Positions 1 through 9,211 of a DNA stretch of 64,000 bases are shown here, piece by piece. Source of the DNA: Bradyrhizobium sp. AZCC 2262. Its GTDB lineage: Bacteria > Pseudomonadota > Alphaproteobacteria > Rhizobiales > Xanthobacteraceae. The translations under genes and the position numbers were made by a program. How positions within the stretch are numbered: position 1 is the stretch's first letter; every line of letters starts with the position of its first letter. The stretch spans positions 4,154,001 through 4,218,000 of the forward strand of contig NZ_JAZHRT010000001.1 of the NCBI RefSeq assembly GCF_036924535.1, given 5' to 3'. Under the pieces are notes generated by a model. It was not told the DNA's origin, did no database searches, and saw only the letters and a program-made list of their open reading frames with translations.

Positions 1-735
1 GCCGACGCCTTCGGCGGGCGCCAGTCCCGGCAGATCGACGGCGACGCGGAACTGCGGGTCGTGATGCGGCCCGGTGCGCTCGATCTCGCGATAGACCGGC
101 GTCGGCAATCCCTTGCTCTGGGCCCATTCCTGCAACACCGTCTTGGGATCGCGCAGCGGCCGGCGCGGCTTGCGCATCCGCTCCAGCCAGTTGCGCTCGA
201 CGAATTGCGAAGCCGCGGCATAGCCGCCGTCGAGATAGATCGCCCCGATCACCGCCTCGCAGATGTCGCCGAGCACGGATTTGCGCAGGCGCGCGCCTGC
301 GCCCGCGCCTACCGCACCGAGCTTGATGTCGTCGAGCAGCCCGAGCGATTTTGCGACGTCGGCGCAGCTTTCCTTGCGCACGAGATCGGCGAGCCGTTTC
401 GACAATTCGCCCTCGTCGGCCCGCGGATAGGCGCGATACAGCATGTCGGAGATGATCAGCCCGAGCACGTGATCGCCGAGGAATTCCAGCCGCTGATAGC
501 TGTCGGCGCGATGGCGGGTCGCGGGCTTCAAGGCGGAGACATGGGTAAAGGCGGTCGTCAGCAGCGCGGGATCGGAAAATTTGTAGCCGATGCGTCCCTC
601 GATCGCGGCAGCGGCCGCCTTGGCCCCGGCCTTGCCGCGCTTCTTTTTCGGCGCAGCGACGCCGGCGGCTTCGGCCTGCTGGCCCGGCTCACCCGAGGTC
701 GATGTATCAGGAATGGTCGCTGTCTCGTCGATCAT
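1..735 (-). CDS. rnc: Ribonuclease III (3' end beyond window)
   Basis: Double-strand-specific endoribonuclease for rRNA and structured RNA processing. The gene runs off the left edge; 245 codons are visible. Translation from ATG 735 shows a short Lys/Ala-rich N-terminal extension, then the RNase III signature RLEFLGDHVLG and the second acidic motif DICEAVIGAIYLDGG, followed by the start of the dsRNA-binding domain (DPQFRVAVDLPG) at the edge. The start codon overlaps the lepB stop (ATGA), so it is translationally coupled to lepB. The family and start are well supported; the C-terminus is not visible. Confidence 0.95.
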   Translation of the reverse strand, partial: MIDETATIPDTSTSGEPGQQAEAAGVAAPKKKRGKAGAKAAAAAIEGRIGYKFSDPALLTTAFTHVSALKPATRHRADSYQRLEFLGDHVLGLIISDMLYRAYPRADEGELSKRLADLVRKESCADVAKSLGLLDDIKLGAVGAGAGARLRKSVLGDICEAVIGAIYLDGGYAAASQFVERNWLERMRKPRRPLRDPKTVLQEWAQSKGLPTPVYREIERTGPHHDPQFRVAVDLPGLAPAEGVG

Positions 736-1490
736 CGCACGATTGTGAATAGGCGATTCCAGCGCACGGCGGTCGGCCAGCGCCAGAACATCCAGGCATG
801 TTCGCCCTCGGCAATGGAGAAGAAGATCATCTGCGCCCGGCCGACGATGTTCTCGAACGGCACATAGCCGACCGCCGACAGCACGCGGCTGTCGGTCGAG
901 TTGTCGCGGTTGTCGCCCATCATGAAGAAGTGGCCGGCGGGCACGGTGTAGACGTTGGTGTTGTCGTAGAAGCCGTTGTCGACGCAATCGAGCGATTCAT
1001 AGCTGACGCCGTTCGGCAGCGTTTCCTTCCAGCGCTTCACGCGCGCGGTGGCATCCGAGCCGCAGGGGTCTTCGCCGATGAAATCGGACAAGCGCTCGCG
1101 CTTGACCGGCTTGTCGTTGATATAGAGCAGGCCTTCCCGCATCTGGATGCGGTCGCCCGGCAGGCCGATCACGCGCTTGATGTAATCGGTGGAGTCGTCC
1201 TTGGGCAGGCGGAACACCACGATGTCGCCCCGGTTCGGCTCCGAGCCGAAGATGCGGCCCGAGAACAGCGGCGGCGACAGTGGAATGGAATAGTGGCTGT
1301 AGCCGTAGGAATATTTCGAGACGAACAGGTAGTCGCCCACCAGCAGCGTCGCCTTCATCGATCCCGAGGGGATGTTGAACGGCTGGAACAGGAAGGTGCG
1401 GATCACGAGCGCGATCAGGAGAGCGTGGATGACGACGCGGATGGTTTCGCCCAAGCCGCTTTCAGATTTTGTGCTGGAGGTCACGCTCAT
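732..1490 (-). CDS. lepB: Signal peptidase I
   Basis: Membrane serine protease that removes Sec and Tat signal peptides on the periplasmic side. The 252-residue product has one N-terminal membrane segment (about residues 17-35), the catalytic-serine box NIPSGSMKATLLVGD (Ser44) and the lysine box DYIKRVIGLPGD, then the conserved GDNRDNSTDSR box near the C-terminus. The usual SMxPT is SMKAT here. I chose ATG 1490 because GGGAAAG lies just upstream; an in-frame start 57 bases earlier has no clear ribosome site. It is followed by rnc with a 4-base overlap. Confidence 0.94.
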   Translation of the reverse strand: MSVTSSTKSESGLGETIRVVIHALLIALVIRTFLFQPFNIPSGSMKATLLVGDYLFVSKYSYGYSHYSIPLSPPLFSGRIFGSEPNRGDIVVFRLPKDDSTDYIKRVIGLPGDRIQMREGLLYINDKPVKRERLSDFIGEDPCGSDATARVKRWKETLPNGVSYESLDCVDNGFYDNTNVYTVPAGHFFMMGDNRDNSTDSRVLSAVGYVPFENIVGRAQMIFFSIAEGEHAWMFWRWPTAVRWNRLFTIVR

Positions 1491-1772
1491 CGCTTTCCCA
1501 ATTCCTGCAGGCCTTTTGCCCGCACGGTGGCAGAACGTTTTCCGCACACGAATCGCCCATCCGTTCGCGTCAGGAAAATGGTCTCATTGCTGATGTTGAG
1601 GGCCAATTCCGGCGCTAACCTGAATCGGCCCTGGCTCGAACATGTTGCTGCGGCGTTTTAGACGGTTGTTCGTGGGCGCGCAATCAAGCGCCTCGTCAAA
1701 ACTTCATAATGCATTGAAAAATCAATGATTTTTAGTTTTGTGTTAAACCTCCGGCGCAAACGCCTGCGCGGC

Positions 1773-2192
1773 TCAAGATTTGCCGGGAACGACCGCCGAA
1801 ATTATGACGAAGGCCTGCGCCAGCGGCCAGTCATCGGTGATCGACAGATCGATCCGCGCCTCGAACCCCTCCGGCGTCAACGCCTCCAGCCGGGCCAGCG
1901 CGCCGCCGGTGAGTTTCATGGTCGGCCGGCCGCCCGGCAGGTTCACCACCCCCATGTCCCGCCACCAGACGCCGCGCCGGATCCCGGTGCCGAGCGCCTT
2001 GGAACAGGCCTCCTTGGCTGCGAATCGCTTGGCGTAGGTCGCGACCACCATCTTTTCGCTGTTGGCGCGGCGCGCCGCCCTGGCGCGCTCGGCGTCGGTG
2101 AAGATACGGTCGAGGAAGCGGTCTCCATGACGTTCGATCACCTTGGCGACCCTTGTGATGTCGATCAGGTCGGAGCCGATGCCGATGATCAT
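1773..2192 (-). CDS. acpS: Holo-[acyl-carrier-protein] synthase
   Basis: Transfers 4'-phosphopantetheine from CoA to apo-ACP for fatty acid synthesis. The 139-residue length fits the family. The N-terminal motif [12 protein letters not shown] carries the metal-binding Asp, and [14 protein letters not shown] contains the second conserved Glu/Lys motif. ATG 2192 overlaps the pdxJ stop (TCATGATC), so the two genes are coupled. A longer open frame upstream is antisense noise over pdxJ. Confidence 0.94.
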   Translation of the reverse strand: MIIGIGSDLIDITRVAKVIERHGDRFLDRIFTDAERARAARRANSEKMVVATYAKRFAAKEACSKALGTGIRRGVWWRDMGVVNLPGGRPTMKLTGGALARLEALTPEGFEARIDLSITDDWPLAQAFVIISAVVPGKS

Positions 2193-2953
2193 GACCGGCC
2201 CGCGACCTTCTGGCGGCCGCGGTCCATCGCGGAGCGCATCTGCCGCACCGTCTCGCCAAGGCCTACGAACAGCGCCTCGCCCATCATGAAATAGCCGATG
2301 TTGAGTTCGGCGATCTCGGGCAGCGCCGAAATCGTCTCCGTGGTCTGGTAATCGAGCCCGTGGCCGGCATGGACCTCGAGCCCCGCGGCGCGCGCCAATG
2401 TCGCGCCTGTGACGATCCGCTGCCATTCCGCCTCGGCCTTCGCGATATGACCGTCGACCACGGCGTCGCACCAGCCGCCGGTATGGATCTCGATCACGGG
2501 CGCGCGCAATCTTGCCGCCATCTCGATCTGCTGCGGGTCGGCCGAGATGAACAGCGACACCCGGATCCCGGCATCGTTCAGTCGCGCGATGAACGGCGCC
2601 AGCGCATTGTGCTGGCCGACCACGTCAAGCCCGCCCTCGGTGGTGAGCTCTTCGCGGCGTTCCGGCACCAGGCACACGGCGTGCGGCTTGGTGGCGAGCG
2701 AAATCCGCAGCATGTCTTCGGTGGCCGCCATCTCGAAATTCAGCGGTTTGGAGATTTCGGCCTTCAGGCGGGCCATGTCGGTGTCGCGGATATGGCGGCG
2801 GTCCTCACGCAGATGCGCGGTGATGCCGTCGGCGCCCGCCTCGATCGCCAACAGCGCGGCGCGCACCGGATCCGGCCGCTCGCCGCCGCGCGCATTGCGC
2901 AAGGTCGCGACGTGATCGACGTTTACACCGAGGCGTAGCGGGGAAACGGGCAT
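2189..2953 (-). CDS. pdxJ: Pyridoxine 5'-phosphate synthase
   Basis: Condenses 3-amino-2-oxopropyl phosphate with 1-deoxyxylulose 5-phosphate in the DXP-dependent vitamin B6 pathway. The product has 254 residues and is a TIM-barrel with [18 protein letters not shown] near the N-terminus, HLREDRRHI (catalytic region), [10 protein letters not shown] and the C-terminal phosphate-binding [17 protein letters not shown] 2953 (protein begins MPVSPLRLG) fits family starts; the open frame could extend 75 bases further upstream. It is the first gene of a pdxJ-acpS pair. Confidence 0.95.
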   Translation of the reverse strand: MPVSPLRLGVNVDHVATLRNARGGERPDPVRAALLAIEAGADGITAHLREDRRHIRDTDMARLKAEISKPLNFEMAATEDMLRISLATKPHAVCLVPERREELTTEGGLDVVGQHNALAPFIARLNDAGIRVSLFISADPQQIEMAARLRAPVIEIHTGGWCDAVVDGHIAKAEAEWQRIVTGATLARAAGLEVHAGHGLDYQTTETISALPEIAELNIGYFMMGEALFVGLGETVRQMRSAMDRGRQKVAGRS

Positions 2954-3040
2954 TTGCTGGTCTCTCAAGCAATCTGACGTGACTTCGATAGCACAAATGT
3001 CATGCGCGGACGTGACCCGCGCATCCATCTACCTGAAAAG

Positions 3041-3100
3041 GATGGATTGCCGGGTCGTTCAGTGCAAGGACGCGCTTCGCGCTTTCATCCGGCAATGACG
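3041..3100. repeat. Palindromic REP-like element between rsh and pdxJ
   Basis: An 8-base inverted repeat (ATTGCCGG at 3046-3053, CCGGCAAT at 3089-3096) encloses a small inner hairpin GCGC-TTC-GCGC. The CCGGGT...CCGGCAATGAC composition matches the kind of extragenic palindrome common in Bradyrhizobium intergenic DNA. It lies upstream of rsh's 3' end and upstream of pdxJ, so it may also help end or stabilise transcripts. Confidence 0.5.
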
Positions 3101-3107
3101 ATACCGC

Positions 3108-5399
3108 CTATCCGTTGACGCGCTCAACCTTGGCGACGACGGCCTTGGCGCGCAATTGTGCGATAATTGCACTGAGATGCTTGAGGTCATAGACCTCGAG
3201 GTCGATGGTCAGCTCGGTGAAATCAGGCGAGCGGCGCGACATGCTGATATTGTCGATATTGCCGTCATGCTCGGCGATCACGGTAGCGACCTGGGCTAGG
3301 CTGCCGGGCTCGTTGACGTTATGGACCAGGATCCGCGCCGGGAAACGCTGCGGCATGGTCTCATCGATATCCCAGCGCACGTCCAGCCAGCGCTCCGGCT
3401 CTTCCTCAAAGTCCTTCAGCGCCGGCGACTGGATCGGATAGATCGTGATCCCCTCGCCCGGCGTGACGATGCCGACGATGCGGTCGCCCGGCACGGCACC
3501 GCCGTTCGGCGCGAACTTCACCGGCAGATCGGAATTGATGCCGCGCACCGGGATGACGGAGGCGCTGCGCGCCGGATGCGGCGGTTCCGATTTCAGCTTC
3601 AGTTTCACCGCGAGGCTCTTCCTGGCCCCGTACCGCACCATCCGCTCTTCCTTGTAGTCCGGATACATGGCGCGGGCGACGTCGGAAGCCTTGAGTTCAC
3701 CACGCCCGACGGAGGCCATCACGTCCTCGATCGAGGCGCGCGCCAGCCGGGGAAGCGCGCCCTTCAGCTTGTCGTCGGCGTATTCGATCTTGGCGCGGGC
3801 AAACAGGCGATCGATGATGCGCCGGCCAAGGCCCGCATATTGATCGCGTACCGCGGTGCGGGTCGCGCGCCGGATCGCGGCTCGAGCCTTGCCGGTGACC
3901 GCAAGCGATTCCCAGGCCGAGGGCGGCGCGGACTGCGCCTTGGAGGTCAGCACCTCGACCTCGTCACCGTTCTGCAGTTCGGACGACAGTGGTGCGAACT
4001 TGCCGTTGATCTTGCAGCCGACCGCCGAGTTGCCGACATCGGTATGCACGGCATAGGCGAAGTCGATCACATTGGCTTGCCGCGGCAGCGCGATCAGTTT
4101 GCCCTTCGGCGTGAAGCAGAACACCTGGTCGTGGAACAGTTCAAGCTTGGTGTGCTCCAGAAACTCTTCCGGATTGGCGCTGTCGGAGAGGATGCCGATG
4201 GTGTGGCGCAGCCACGCAAAGGCGTTGGACTCGTGCTTGAGCCGCTCGGTCGGCGAGCCCGCCCCCTCTTTGTAGAAGGCATGCGCGGCGATGCCAAATT
4301 CGGCGATCTGGTTCATCTCCTCGGTGCGGATCTGCAATTCGACGCGCTGGTTGCCCGGGCCGATCACGGTGGTGTGGAGCGAACGGTAATCATTCTGCTT
4401 CGGCGTCGAGATGTAGTCCTTGAAGCGTCCGGGCACCACCGGCCAGGTGGTGTGCACCACGCCGAGCGCGCGGTAGCAGGATTCGAGATCGCCAAGGATG
4501 ATGCGGAAGCCGTGGATGTCGGACAGTTGCTCAAACCCGACCGATTTGCGCTCCATCTTGGTCCAGATCGAAAACGGCTGCTTGCGGCGGCCATAGACGC
4601 GCGCGGTGATGCCATTCTTCTGCAAATTCTTGGAAAGCTGGTTTTCGATCTCGCCGATCAGATTGCGGTTGCGCTCGGCGAGCGCATCGAGCCTTTGCTT
4701 CACCACCGCATACGCTTCAGGGTCGAGCACGTGGAACGACAGGTCTTCGAGCTCCTCGCGCATTTCGTGCATGCCCATGCGGCCGGCGAGCGGCGCATAG
4801 ATGTCCAGCGTCTCCTCGGCGATGCGGCGGCGCGAGGCGTGCGGCACGAATTCCAGCGTGCGCATGTTGTGCAGGCGGTCGGCGAGCTTGATCAAGAGCA
4901 CGCGGACGTCGTCGGCGATCGCCAGCAACAGCTTGCGCAGGTTTTCGGCCTGCTTGGCTTCGCGCGACACCAGCTCCAGCCGCTTCAGCTTGGTGAGCCC
5001 TTCGACCAAGGCGCCGATCTCGTGGCCGAAGATGTTGTCGATCTCGGCGCGCGTCGCCTCGGTGTCCTCGATGGTGTCGTGCAGCAGGGCCGCTACGATG
5101 GTGGCGTCATCGAGCTTGAGGTTGGTCAGGATCGCCGCCACCTCGAGCGGATGCGAGAAATAGGGATCGCCGGACGCGCGCGTTTGCGTGCCGTGCGCCT
5201 TCATCGCGTAGACGTAGGCCCGGTTGAGCAGGTCTTCGTTGGTGTCGGGATTATACGAGCGGACGCGTTCGACCAGATCGTATTGCCGCATCATGCGCGA
5301 GCGCGATTTCGGCTTCTCCGTCACAGGCGAGGTCGGCGCCACCGCGACCTGACCGGTCGCGGCCTGCATTTGCCGGGAGCTGCGGCGCCAATACGCCAT
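3108..5399 (-). CDS. rsh: Bifunctional (p)ppGpp synthetase/hydrolase (RelA/SpoT family)
   Basis: Makes and degrades the stringent-response alarmone. From ATG 5399 the product has 763 residues. In order: an HD hydrolase domain with HDTIEDT and KLADRLHNMRTL; the synthetase domain with RKQPFSIWTKMERK, DIHGFRIIL and DYISTPKQNDYRSLHT; a TGS domain (VFCFTPKGKLIALP); and a C-terminal ACT domain. Intact HD and synthetase motifs argue for both activities, as in other alphaproteobacterial Rsh. The frame is open to 5597, but the extra residues have low complexity; AGAAGG lies about 10 bases before ATG 5399. Confidence 0.93.
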   Translation of the reverse strand: MAYWRRSSRQMQAATGQVAVAPTSPVTEKPKSRSRMMRQYDLVERVRSYNPDTNEDLLNRAYVYAMKAHGTQTRASGDPYFSHPLEVAAILTNLKLDDATIVAALLHDTIEDTEATRAEIDNIFGHEIGALVEGLTKLKRLELVSREAKQAENLRKLLLAIADDVRVLLIKLADRLHNMRTLEFVPHASRRRIAEETLDIYAPLAGRMGMHEMREELEDLSFHVLDPEAYAVVKQRLDALAERNRNLIGEIENQLSKNLQKNGITARVYGRRKQPFSIWTKMERKSVGFEQLSDIHGFRIILGDLESCYRALGVVHTTWPVVPGRFKDYISTPKQNDYRSLHTTVIGPGNQRVELQIRTEEMNQIAEFGIAAHAFYKEGAGSPTERLKHESNAFAWLRHTIGILSDSANPEEFLEHTKLELFHDQVFCFTPKGKLIALPRQANVIDFAYAVHTDVGNSAVGCKINGKFAPLSSELQNGDEVEVLTSKAQSAPPSAWESLAVTGKARAAIRRATRTAVRDQYAGLGRRIIDRLFARAKIEYADDKLKGALPRLARASIEDVMASVGRGELKASDVARAMYPDYKEERMVRYGARKSLAVKLKLKSEPPHPARSASVIPVRGINSDLPVKFAPNGGAVPGDRIVGIVTPGEGITIYPIQSPALKDFEEEPERWLDVRWDIDETMPQRFPARILVHNVNEPGSLAQVATVIAEHDGNIDNISMSRRSPDFTELTIDLEVYDLKHLSAIIAQLRAKAVVAKVERVNG

Positions 5400-5609
5400 T
5401 ACATCACTGCCTTCTTCCACCAGACCCGGACGGGTCCCGCCCTTTACGTATCTAATGCGTTTTCGAACGGCGATGCACGCCGCTCTGGCCACGAAATGGT
5501 TCAATTTCGCTTGGGCCAGCGGACATCCAACGCCCAACCCGGTGACCGGCCGGCCAGGCAAGTCAGCCGATTTCGGCCGCGCCGGCCAAGGACGCATTGT
5601 AACCGCAAA

Positions 5610-5652
5610 ATTGTCAACAAAAGCAAAGGCCCGGACAGAGGTCCGGGCCTTT
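5610..5652 (-). terminator. Rho-independent terminator after rpoZ
   Basis: A perfect 12-base stem (AAAGGCCCGGAC at 5625-5636, GTCCGGGCCTTT at 5641-5652) with a 4-base loop is followed on the minus strand by GCTTTTGTTG. It sits 39 bases beyond the rpoZ stop and ahead of rsh, so rsh probably has its own promoter in 5400-5600. Confidence 0.85.
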
Positions 5653-5690
5653 GACAGATCGGGAGTTCGGGACGGCCCGGATGTTCCGGA

Positions 5691-6083
5691 TTATTCGTCC
5701 TCTTCGGGCTGCTCTTCAGGCGGCGCCAGGCCTTCCAGACCCTTGAGGAGTTCCTCCTCGGTCATGCGCTCGACCGCGACCTCGGTATCGTCGGCATCGA
5801 CGCTGGCGCCGGCCGAGCCGATCAAAGGCACGGTATCGGGCTCTGGCTCGTCGACCTCGACGAATTTCTGCAGGGAATGAACCAGTTCCTCGCGGAGGTC
5901 TTCCGGGGAAATAGTGGAATCGGCGATTTCCCGGAGCGAAACGACCGGGTTCTTGTCGTTATCCCGATCAACCGTGAGTTGTGAGCCGGACGAAATCATA
6001 CGGGCGCGATGTGCAGCCAGCAAAACCAGATCGAATCGGTTGTCGACCTTATCAATGCAATCTTCCACGGTGACGCGCGCCAT
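5691..6083 (-). CDS. rpoZ: DNA-directed RNA polymerase omega subunit
   Basis: Small subunit that assists beta' folding and polymerase assembly; in many bacteria it forms part of a ppGpp site. The 130-residue protein begins [28 protein letters not shown], the omega signature, followed by [10 protein letters not shown]. The acidic C-terminal tail rich in Glu and Asp is usual in alphaproteobacteria. It lies next to rsh as in related genomes, with a strong terminator behind it. Confidence 0.96.
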   Translation of the reverse strand: MARVTVEDCIDKVDNRFDLVLLAAHRARMISSGSQLTVDRDNDKNPVVSLREIADSTISPEDLREELVHSLQKFVEVDEPEPDTVPLIGSAGASVDADDTEVAVERMTEEELLKGLEGLAPPEEQPEEDE

Positions 6084-6437
6084 AGACTGTCGCTCCGTTA
6101 TTTGGGGCCAAATATGTCGGTATTGGGGGCTAGTTATAGCGGCGGAGGCTATTTCGCAAGACTAAATTTGTGATTTGCCTTCCTAATGGGCTCTGCTACC
6201 CCAGCTTCGGGGCCAGAATGGCCGGAGCGTCCAGACGCGGCAGGGTTGCCGTACAGGACAAGTAAATCTCTTCATTGCACAGTCAAAAGTATAGGTTTTT
6301 CGCCCTCGCCGCACCATAATTGCAGTGGTGACTGTCGTGGGGCTCGATTCACCGAACTTTAGGCAACAGAACTGGAAAGTGCGCGCGGTCGATGGCCGCT
6401 GCGCTAGAAAAGCTAACAACAACGTGAGAACCATTTG
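6084..6437. other. Divergent promoter region rpoZ / NYN gene
   Basis: A 354-base gap between two divergently read genes. Only short antisense frames without family motifs occur here. It must contain promoters for both rpoZ and the NYN gene, but I could not pick out convincing -35/-10 pairs. The stretch 6110-6180 is relatively AT-rich. Confidence 0.4.
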
Positions 6438-7067
6438 ATGTCACCCGCTTCCAACAAGATTGCGCTCTTCATCGACGGCGCCAACCTCTACGCAACGGCC
6501 AAGACGCTCGGCTTCGACATCGATTACAAGCGCCTTCTCAAGGAATTTCAGAGCCGAGGGACGCTGTTGCGTGCGTTCTACTACACGGCGATCATCGAGG
6601 ATCAGGAATACTCCTCGATCCGTCCGCTGATCGATTGGCTCGACTACAACGGCTACACCGTTGTCACCAAGGCGACCAAGGAATTCATCGACGCTTCCGG
6701 CCGACGCAAGGTGAAGGGCAACATGGACATCGAGCTGGCCGTCGATGCCATGGAACTCGCCGAGCATGTCGACCAGATCGTGCTGTTCTCGGGCGACGGC
6801 GATTTCCGCTCGCTGGTCGAAGCGGTACAACGTCGGGGTGTTCGCGTCACGGTAGTCTCGACCATTTCGAGCCAGCCGCCGATGATCGCCGACGAACTGC
6901 GCCGCCAGGCCGACGTCTTCACCGACCTCGTCGAGCTGCAATCGAAGCTGGGCCGCGATCCGTCCGAACGCCCTGCCCCGCGCGAACCGCGCCATCACTC
7001 GCCGCAGTTCCTGCAGCGCGCGACCACCATGGCGCCGCGGGCCGGAGACGACGAATTCGACGATTGA
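6438..7067 (+). CDS. NYN-domain protein (LabA-like putative nuclease)
   Basis: The product has 209 residues. The NYN/PIN-like fold is shown by ALFIDGANLYATAK (first acidic site), KGNMDIELAVDAMELA, and LFSGDGDFRSLVEAVQRRG (acidic pair), then VSTISSQPPMIADELRRQAD. These Asp residues form the metal site in LabA/DUF88 proteins, predicted RNA- or DNA-cleaving enzymes. The C-terminal 40 residues are Arg/Pro-rich and probably disordered. ATG 6438 is used; the TTG just before it is in frame but less likely. The substrate is unknown. Confidence 0.85.
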   Translation: MSPASNKIALFIDGANLYATAKTLGFDIDYKRLLKEFQSRGTLLRAFYYTAIIEDQEYSSIRPLIDWLDYNGYTVVTKATKEFIDASGRRKVKGNMDIELAVDAMELAEHVDQIVLFSGDGDFRSLVEAVQRRGVRVTVVSTISSQPPMIADELRRQADVFTDLVELQSKLGRDPSERPAPREPRHHSPQFLQRATTMAPRAGDDEFDD

Positions 7068-7090
7068 GAATGAGCCAGTACGCTGCTAGA

Positions 7091-7130
7091 GCCTCGGTTC
7101 TGATTGGAACAGAACCGGGGCTTTTTGTTT
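7091..7130 (+). terminator. Rho-independent terminator after NYN gene
   Basis: The stem GCCTCGGTTCTG / CAGAACCGGGGC (one G-T wobble) with a 7-base loop is followed by CTTTTTGTTT. It lies 23 bases after the NYN stop codon. Confidence 0.85.
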
Positions 7131-7225
7131 GGCGCGCGTGAACGACGCGAAGACGCGCGTAGACGACGCGACCCGGCCTCGATCCAGGTCCGTGGCCGGC
7201 TTTCGCTCGAAATCGCTTTGGAAAC

Positions 7226-7879
7226 ATGGCTAGTCTCCCCGCTCGCGACAGTTTCGAACCCGGCCGCGATTGCCCGCTCTGCCCGAGGCTCGCCGAGTTT
7301 CGCGCTCAGACGCGCGCGAAAGCGCCGGATTGGCACAATGCGCCGGTCGACTCCTTCGGCGATCCCAACGCGCAGCTGTTGATTGTCGGGCTCGCGCCCG
7401 GCATGCAGGGCGCCAACCGGACCGGACGCCCGTTCACCGGCGACTACGCCGGCGACTTGCTGTATGCGACCCTGCTCGAATACGGCTTTGCCAAAGGCGT
7501 CTATCAGGCACGTCCCGACGACGGGCTGAAGCTGGTCGGTTGCCGGATCAGCAACGCGGTGCGCTGTGTGCCGCCGCAGAACAAACCGTTGCCTGCCGAG
7601 ATCAATACCTGCCGGCAATTCCTGGTGAAGACGATTGCGACGATGCCGAAGCTTCGCGCGATCGTAGCGCTCGGGCGAATCGCCCATGACTCGACGTTGA
7701 AGGCGCTCGGCTTGCGCAATGGCGCCGCCCCCTTCGCGCACGGCGCCGTGCACAAGGCCGACACCGTCAAGCTCTACGACAGCTATCACTGCTCGCGCTA
7801 CAACACCAACACACGGGTGCTGACGCCGGAGATGTTTCGCAACGTATTTGCGAAGGTGCGGAAAGATCTGGATTCTTAG
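7226..7879 (+). CDS. Uracil-DNA glycosylase, family 5 (UDGb type)
   Basis: Removes uracil and other deaminated bases from DNA. The 217-residue protein has an early CPLC pair and a later GCRISNAVRCVPPQNKP segment that supply iron-sulfur cluster cysteines. Motif A is GLAPGMQGANRTGRPFTGD and motif B is DSYHCSRYNTNTRVLT. The absence of a polar Asp/Asn after GLAPG and the GANRTGRPFTGD sequence point to family 5 rather than family 4. It follows a terminator and is probably monocistronic. Confidence 0.88.
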   Translation: MASLPARDSFEPGRDCPLCPRLAEFRAQTRAKAPDWHNAPVDSFGDPNAQLLIVGLAPGMQGANRTGRPFTGDYAGDLLYATLLEYGFAKGVYQARPDDGLKLVGCRISNAVRCVPPQNKPLPAEINTCRQFLVKTIATMPKLRAIVALGRIAHDSTLKALGLRNGAAPFAHGAVHKADTVKLYDSYHCSRYNTNTRVLTPEMFRNVFAKVRKDLDS

Positions 7880-8037
7880 GGTGGGCAAAGGCGTTGCACC
7901 GTACCCACCGGTTTTTGCCCCACCACTCCTGCCAGACCTCATCCTGAGGAGCGCGTCTTCGCGCGTCTCGAAGGATGAATGGCACCAGCCGGGCCGCATG
8001 GTTCGAGACGGCGCTACGCGCCTCCTCACCATGAGGG
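7879..8037. repeat. Compound palindromic repeat between UDGb and peroxiredoxin genes
   Basis: Two adjacent inverted repeats lie 3' to both convergent genes. The first pairs GGGTGGGC near 7879 with TACCCACC near 7903-7910. The second runs from CCTCATCCTGAGGAG (7937) to CTCCTCACCATGAGGG (end 8037), with inner GCGCGTCTTCGCGCG and GTCTCGAAGG/GGTTCGAGAC segments. I recognise the second as a dispersed repeat frequent in Bradyrhizobium chromosomes; copy number cannot be assessed here. Confidence 0.6.
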
Positions 8038-8055
8038 TTTAATAGTCCCTACAAT

Positions 8056-8631
8056 TCAGACCGGATTGTCCCTCAGCCACGCCAGCACGTCGCCGGCATT
8101 CCGGTCCGGCGGAAACACCGGATAGAAGACGTGCGTGATACGGCCGCCATCGACGATCAATGCGAGCCGCTTGATCAGCGTCAGGCCCGCCACCGCCATG
8201 GTCGGAAGACGCAACGCCCGGCTCAGCGCCAGCTTCTCATCCGACAGCACCGGGAACGGCAGATGCAGCCGTGACGCCATTTCGGTCTGGTAGACGTTGT
8301 CCTGCGTCGAGAGGCCGAACACGTGGTTCGCGCCGGCGGCCTTCAGCTCCGCAAACAGATCGCGGAACGAGCAGGTTTGCGGCGTGCAGCCGCGCGCGCC
8401 GGGGATCATGTCCCAGTCGTCGACCAGACTGATCTTGCCGGGCTCGCCGGTGCGGGGATAGGCGAATACGACGGTGCGGCCGGCAAGCGCGGATAGCGTC
8501 ACCGAGTTGTCGTCGGTGGCAAGCAGGCTGACCGGCGGGATCGTCATGCCGACGAGATGCGCCGCCGCGCCGTCGTCCGTCGGCGCCGGGATCTTGCTCC
8601 AGTCGACTTCGAGCAGGTTGGATTGAGCCAT
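8056..8631 (-). CDS. Peroxiredoxin (AhpC/TSA, BCP-like)
   Basis: A thiol peroxidase of 191 residues. The thioredoxin fold is seen from GRTVVFAYPRTGEPG onward, and the redox centre is ARGCTPQTCSFRD. This resembles the GCTxxxCxFRD motif of BCP-type enzymes, where the first Cys is peroxidatic and the second, five residues later, can resolve it. VLSDEKLALSRALRLPT matches the later conserved region. It converges with UDGb across a repeat; its promoter must lie in the short repeat-rich gap before smpB's 3' end. Confidence 0.88.
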   Translation of the reverse strand: MAQSNLLEVDWSKIPAPTDDGAAAHLVGMTIPPVSLLATDDNSVTLSALAGRTVVFAYPRTGEPGKISLVDDWDMIPGARGCTPQTCSFRDLFAELKAAGANHVFGLSTQDNVYQTEMASRLHLPFPVLSDEKLALSRALRLPTMAVAGLTLIKRLALIVDGGRITHVFYPVFPPDRNAGDVLAWLRDNPV

Positions 8632-8649
8632 CTCGTCTTCCTCCGGGTG

Positions 8650-8738
8650 GCGAATAGCGAATGGCGAGTAGCGAATAGGGACGCGTTCCTCAAGGTTTCC
8701 TGTTCGCTACTCGCTATTCGCTACTCCCTATTCGCCCC
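8650..8738. repeat. Inverted pair of heptad arrays at the smpB 3' end
   Basis: The left arm (8650-8677) is four tandem 7-mers, variants of GCGAATA. The right arm (8704-8738) carries five 7-mers of the complementary type (TCGCTAC, TCGCTAT...). About 25 of 30 positions pair, so a long hairpin can form. The right arm abuts the smpB stop codon; the left arm lies upstream of the peroxiredoxin gene. Confidence 0.75.
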
Positions 8739-9211
8739 TATCCTCTTGCCCGCATCAGGCGACCTTTTTCTCGGCCCCAATCGCGTTTCTTTTCACTCTC
8801 GCGCTTGTCGTGCAGCTTCTTGCCCTTGGCGATGGCCAGCAAGAGCTTGGCCCGACCGCGTTCGTTGAAATACAGCTTTAGCGGAATCAGCGTCATGCCT
8901 TCGCGATCGACCGCGCCCATCAGCTTGTTGATCTGCTTTCGGTGCAGCAGCAGCTTGCGCGGCCGTTTCGGCTCATGGTTGAAGCGGTTGGCCTGCAGAT
9001 ATTCCGGAATATTGGCGTTGATCAGCCAGATCTCGCCGTCCTTGGAATCCGCATAGGATTCGGCAATCGTGGTCTTGCCGTTGCGGATCGACTTCACTTC
9101 CGTGCCGGTCAGCGCAATGCCGGTTTCGATGGTGTCCTCGATCGCGTAGTTGAACCGGGCCTTGCGGTTTTCGGCGACAACCTTGATCGGGCGCTCGTTC
9201 TTCTCGGCCAT
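8738..9211 (-). CDS. smpB: SsrA-binding protein SmpB
   Basis: Binds tmRNA and brings it to stalled ribosomes for trans-translation. The 157-residue protein has the SmpB core: [26 protein letters not shown], then [13 protein letters not shown] and the basic tail [17 protein letters not shown] that contacts the decoding centre. Its ATG overlaps the mscL stop (TAATG), so the pair is co-transcribed. The stop lies at the edge of an inverted heptad repeat. Confidence 0.96.
   Translation of the reverse strand: MAEKNERPIKVVAENRKARFNYAIEDTIETGIALTGTEVKSIRNGKTTIAESYADSKDGEIWLINANIPEYLQANRFNHEPKRPRKLLLHRKQINKLMGAVDREGMTLIPLKLYFNERGRAKLLLAIAKGKKLHDKRESEKKRDWGREKGRLMRARG

Noticed and set aside
1713..1728. 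CATTGA-AAAA-TCAATG palindrome as an FNR/FixK box
   Set aside because: The half-sites are TTG-N6-CAA, not the required TTG-N8-CAA, so it does not fit the consensus.
3321..5654. 777-residue open frame on the plus strand over rsh
   Set aside because: Antisense shadow of the rsh gene. The translation is rich in Arg, His and Asp with no domain motif, while rsh on the minus strand has every expected motif.
6995..8032. 345-residue minus-strand frame over the UDGb gene
   Set aside because: Lies antisense to a clear uracil-DNA glycosylase and crosses a terminator and a palindromic repeat; no ribosome site or family motif.
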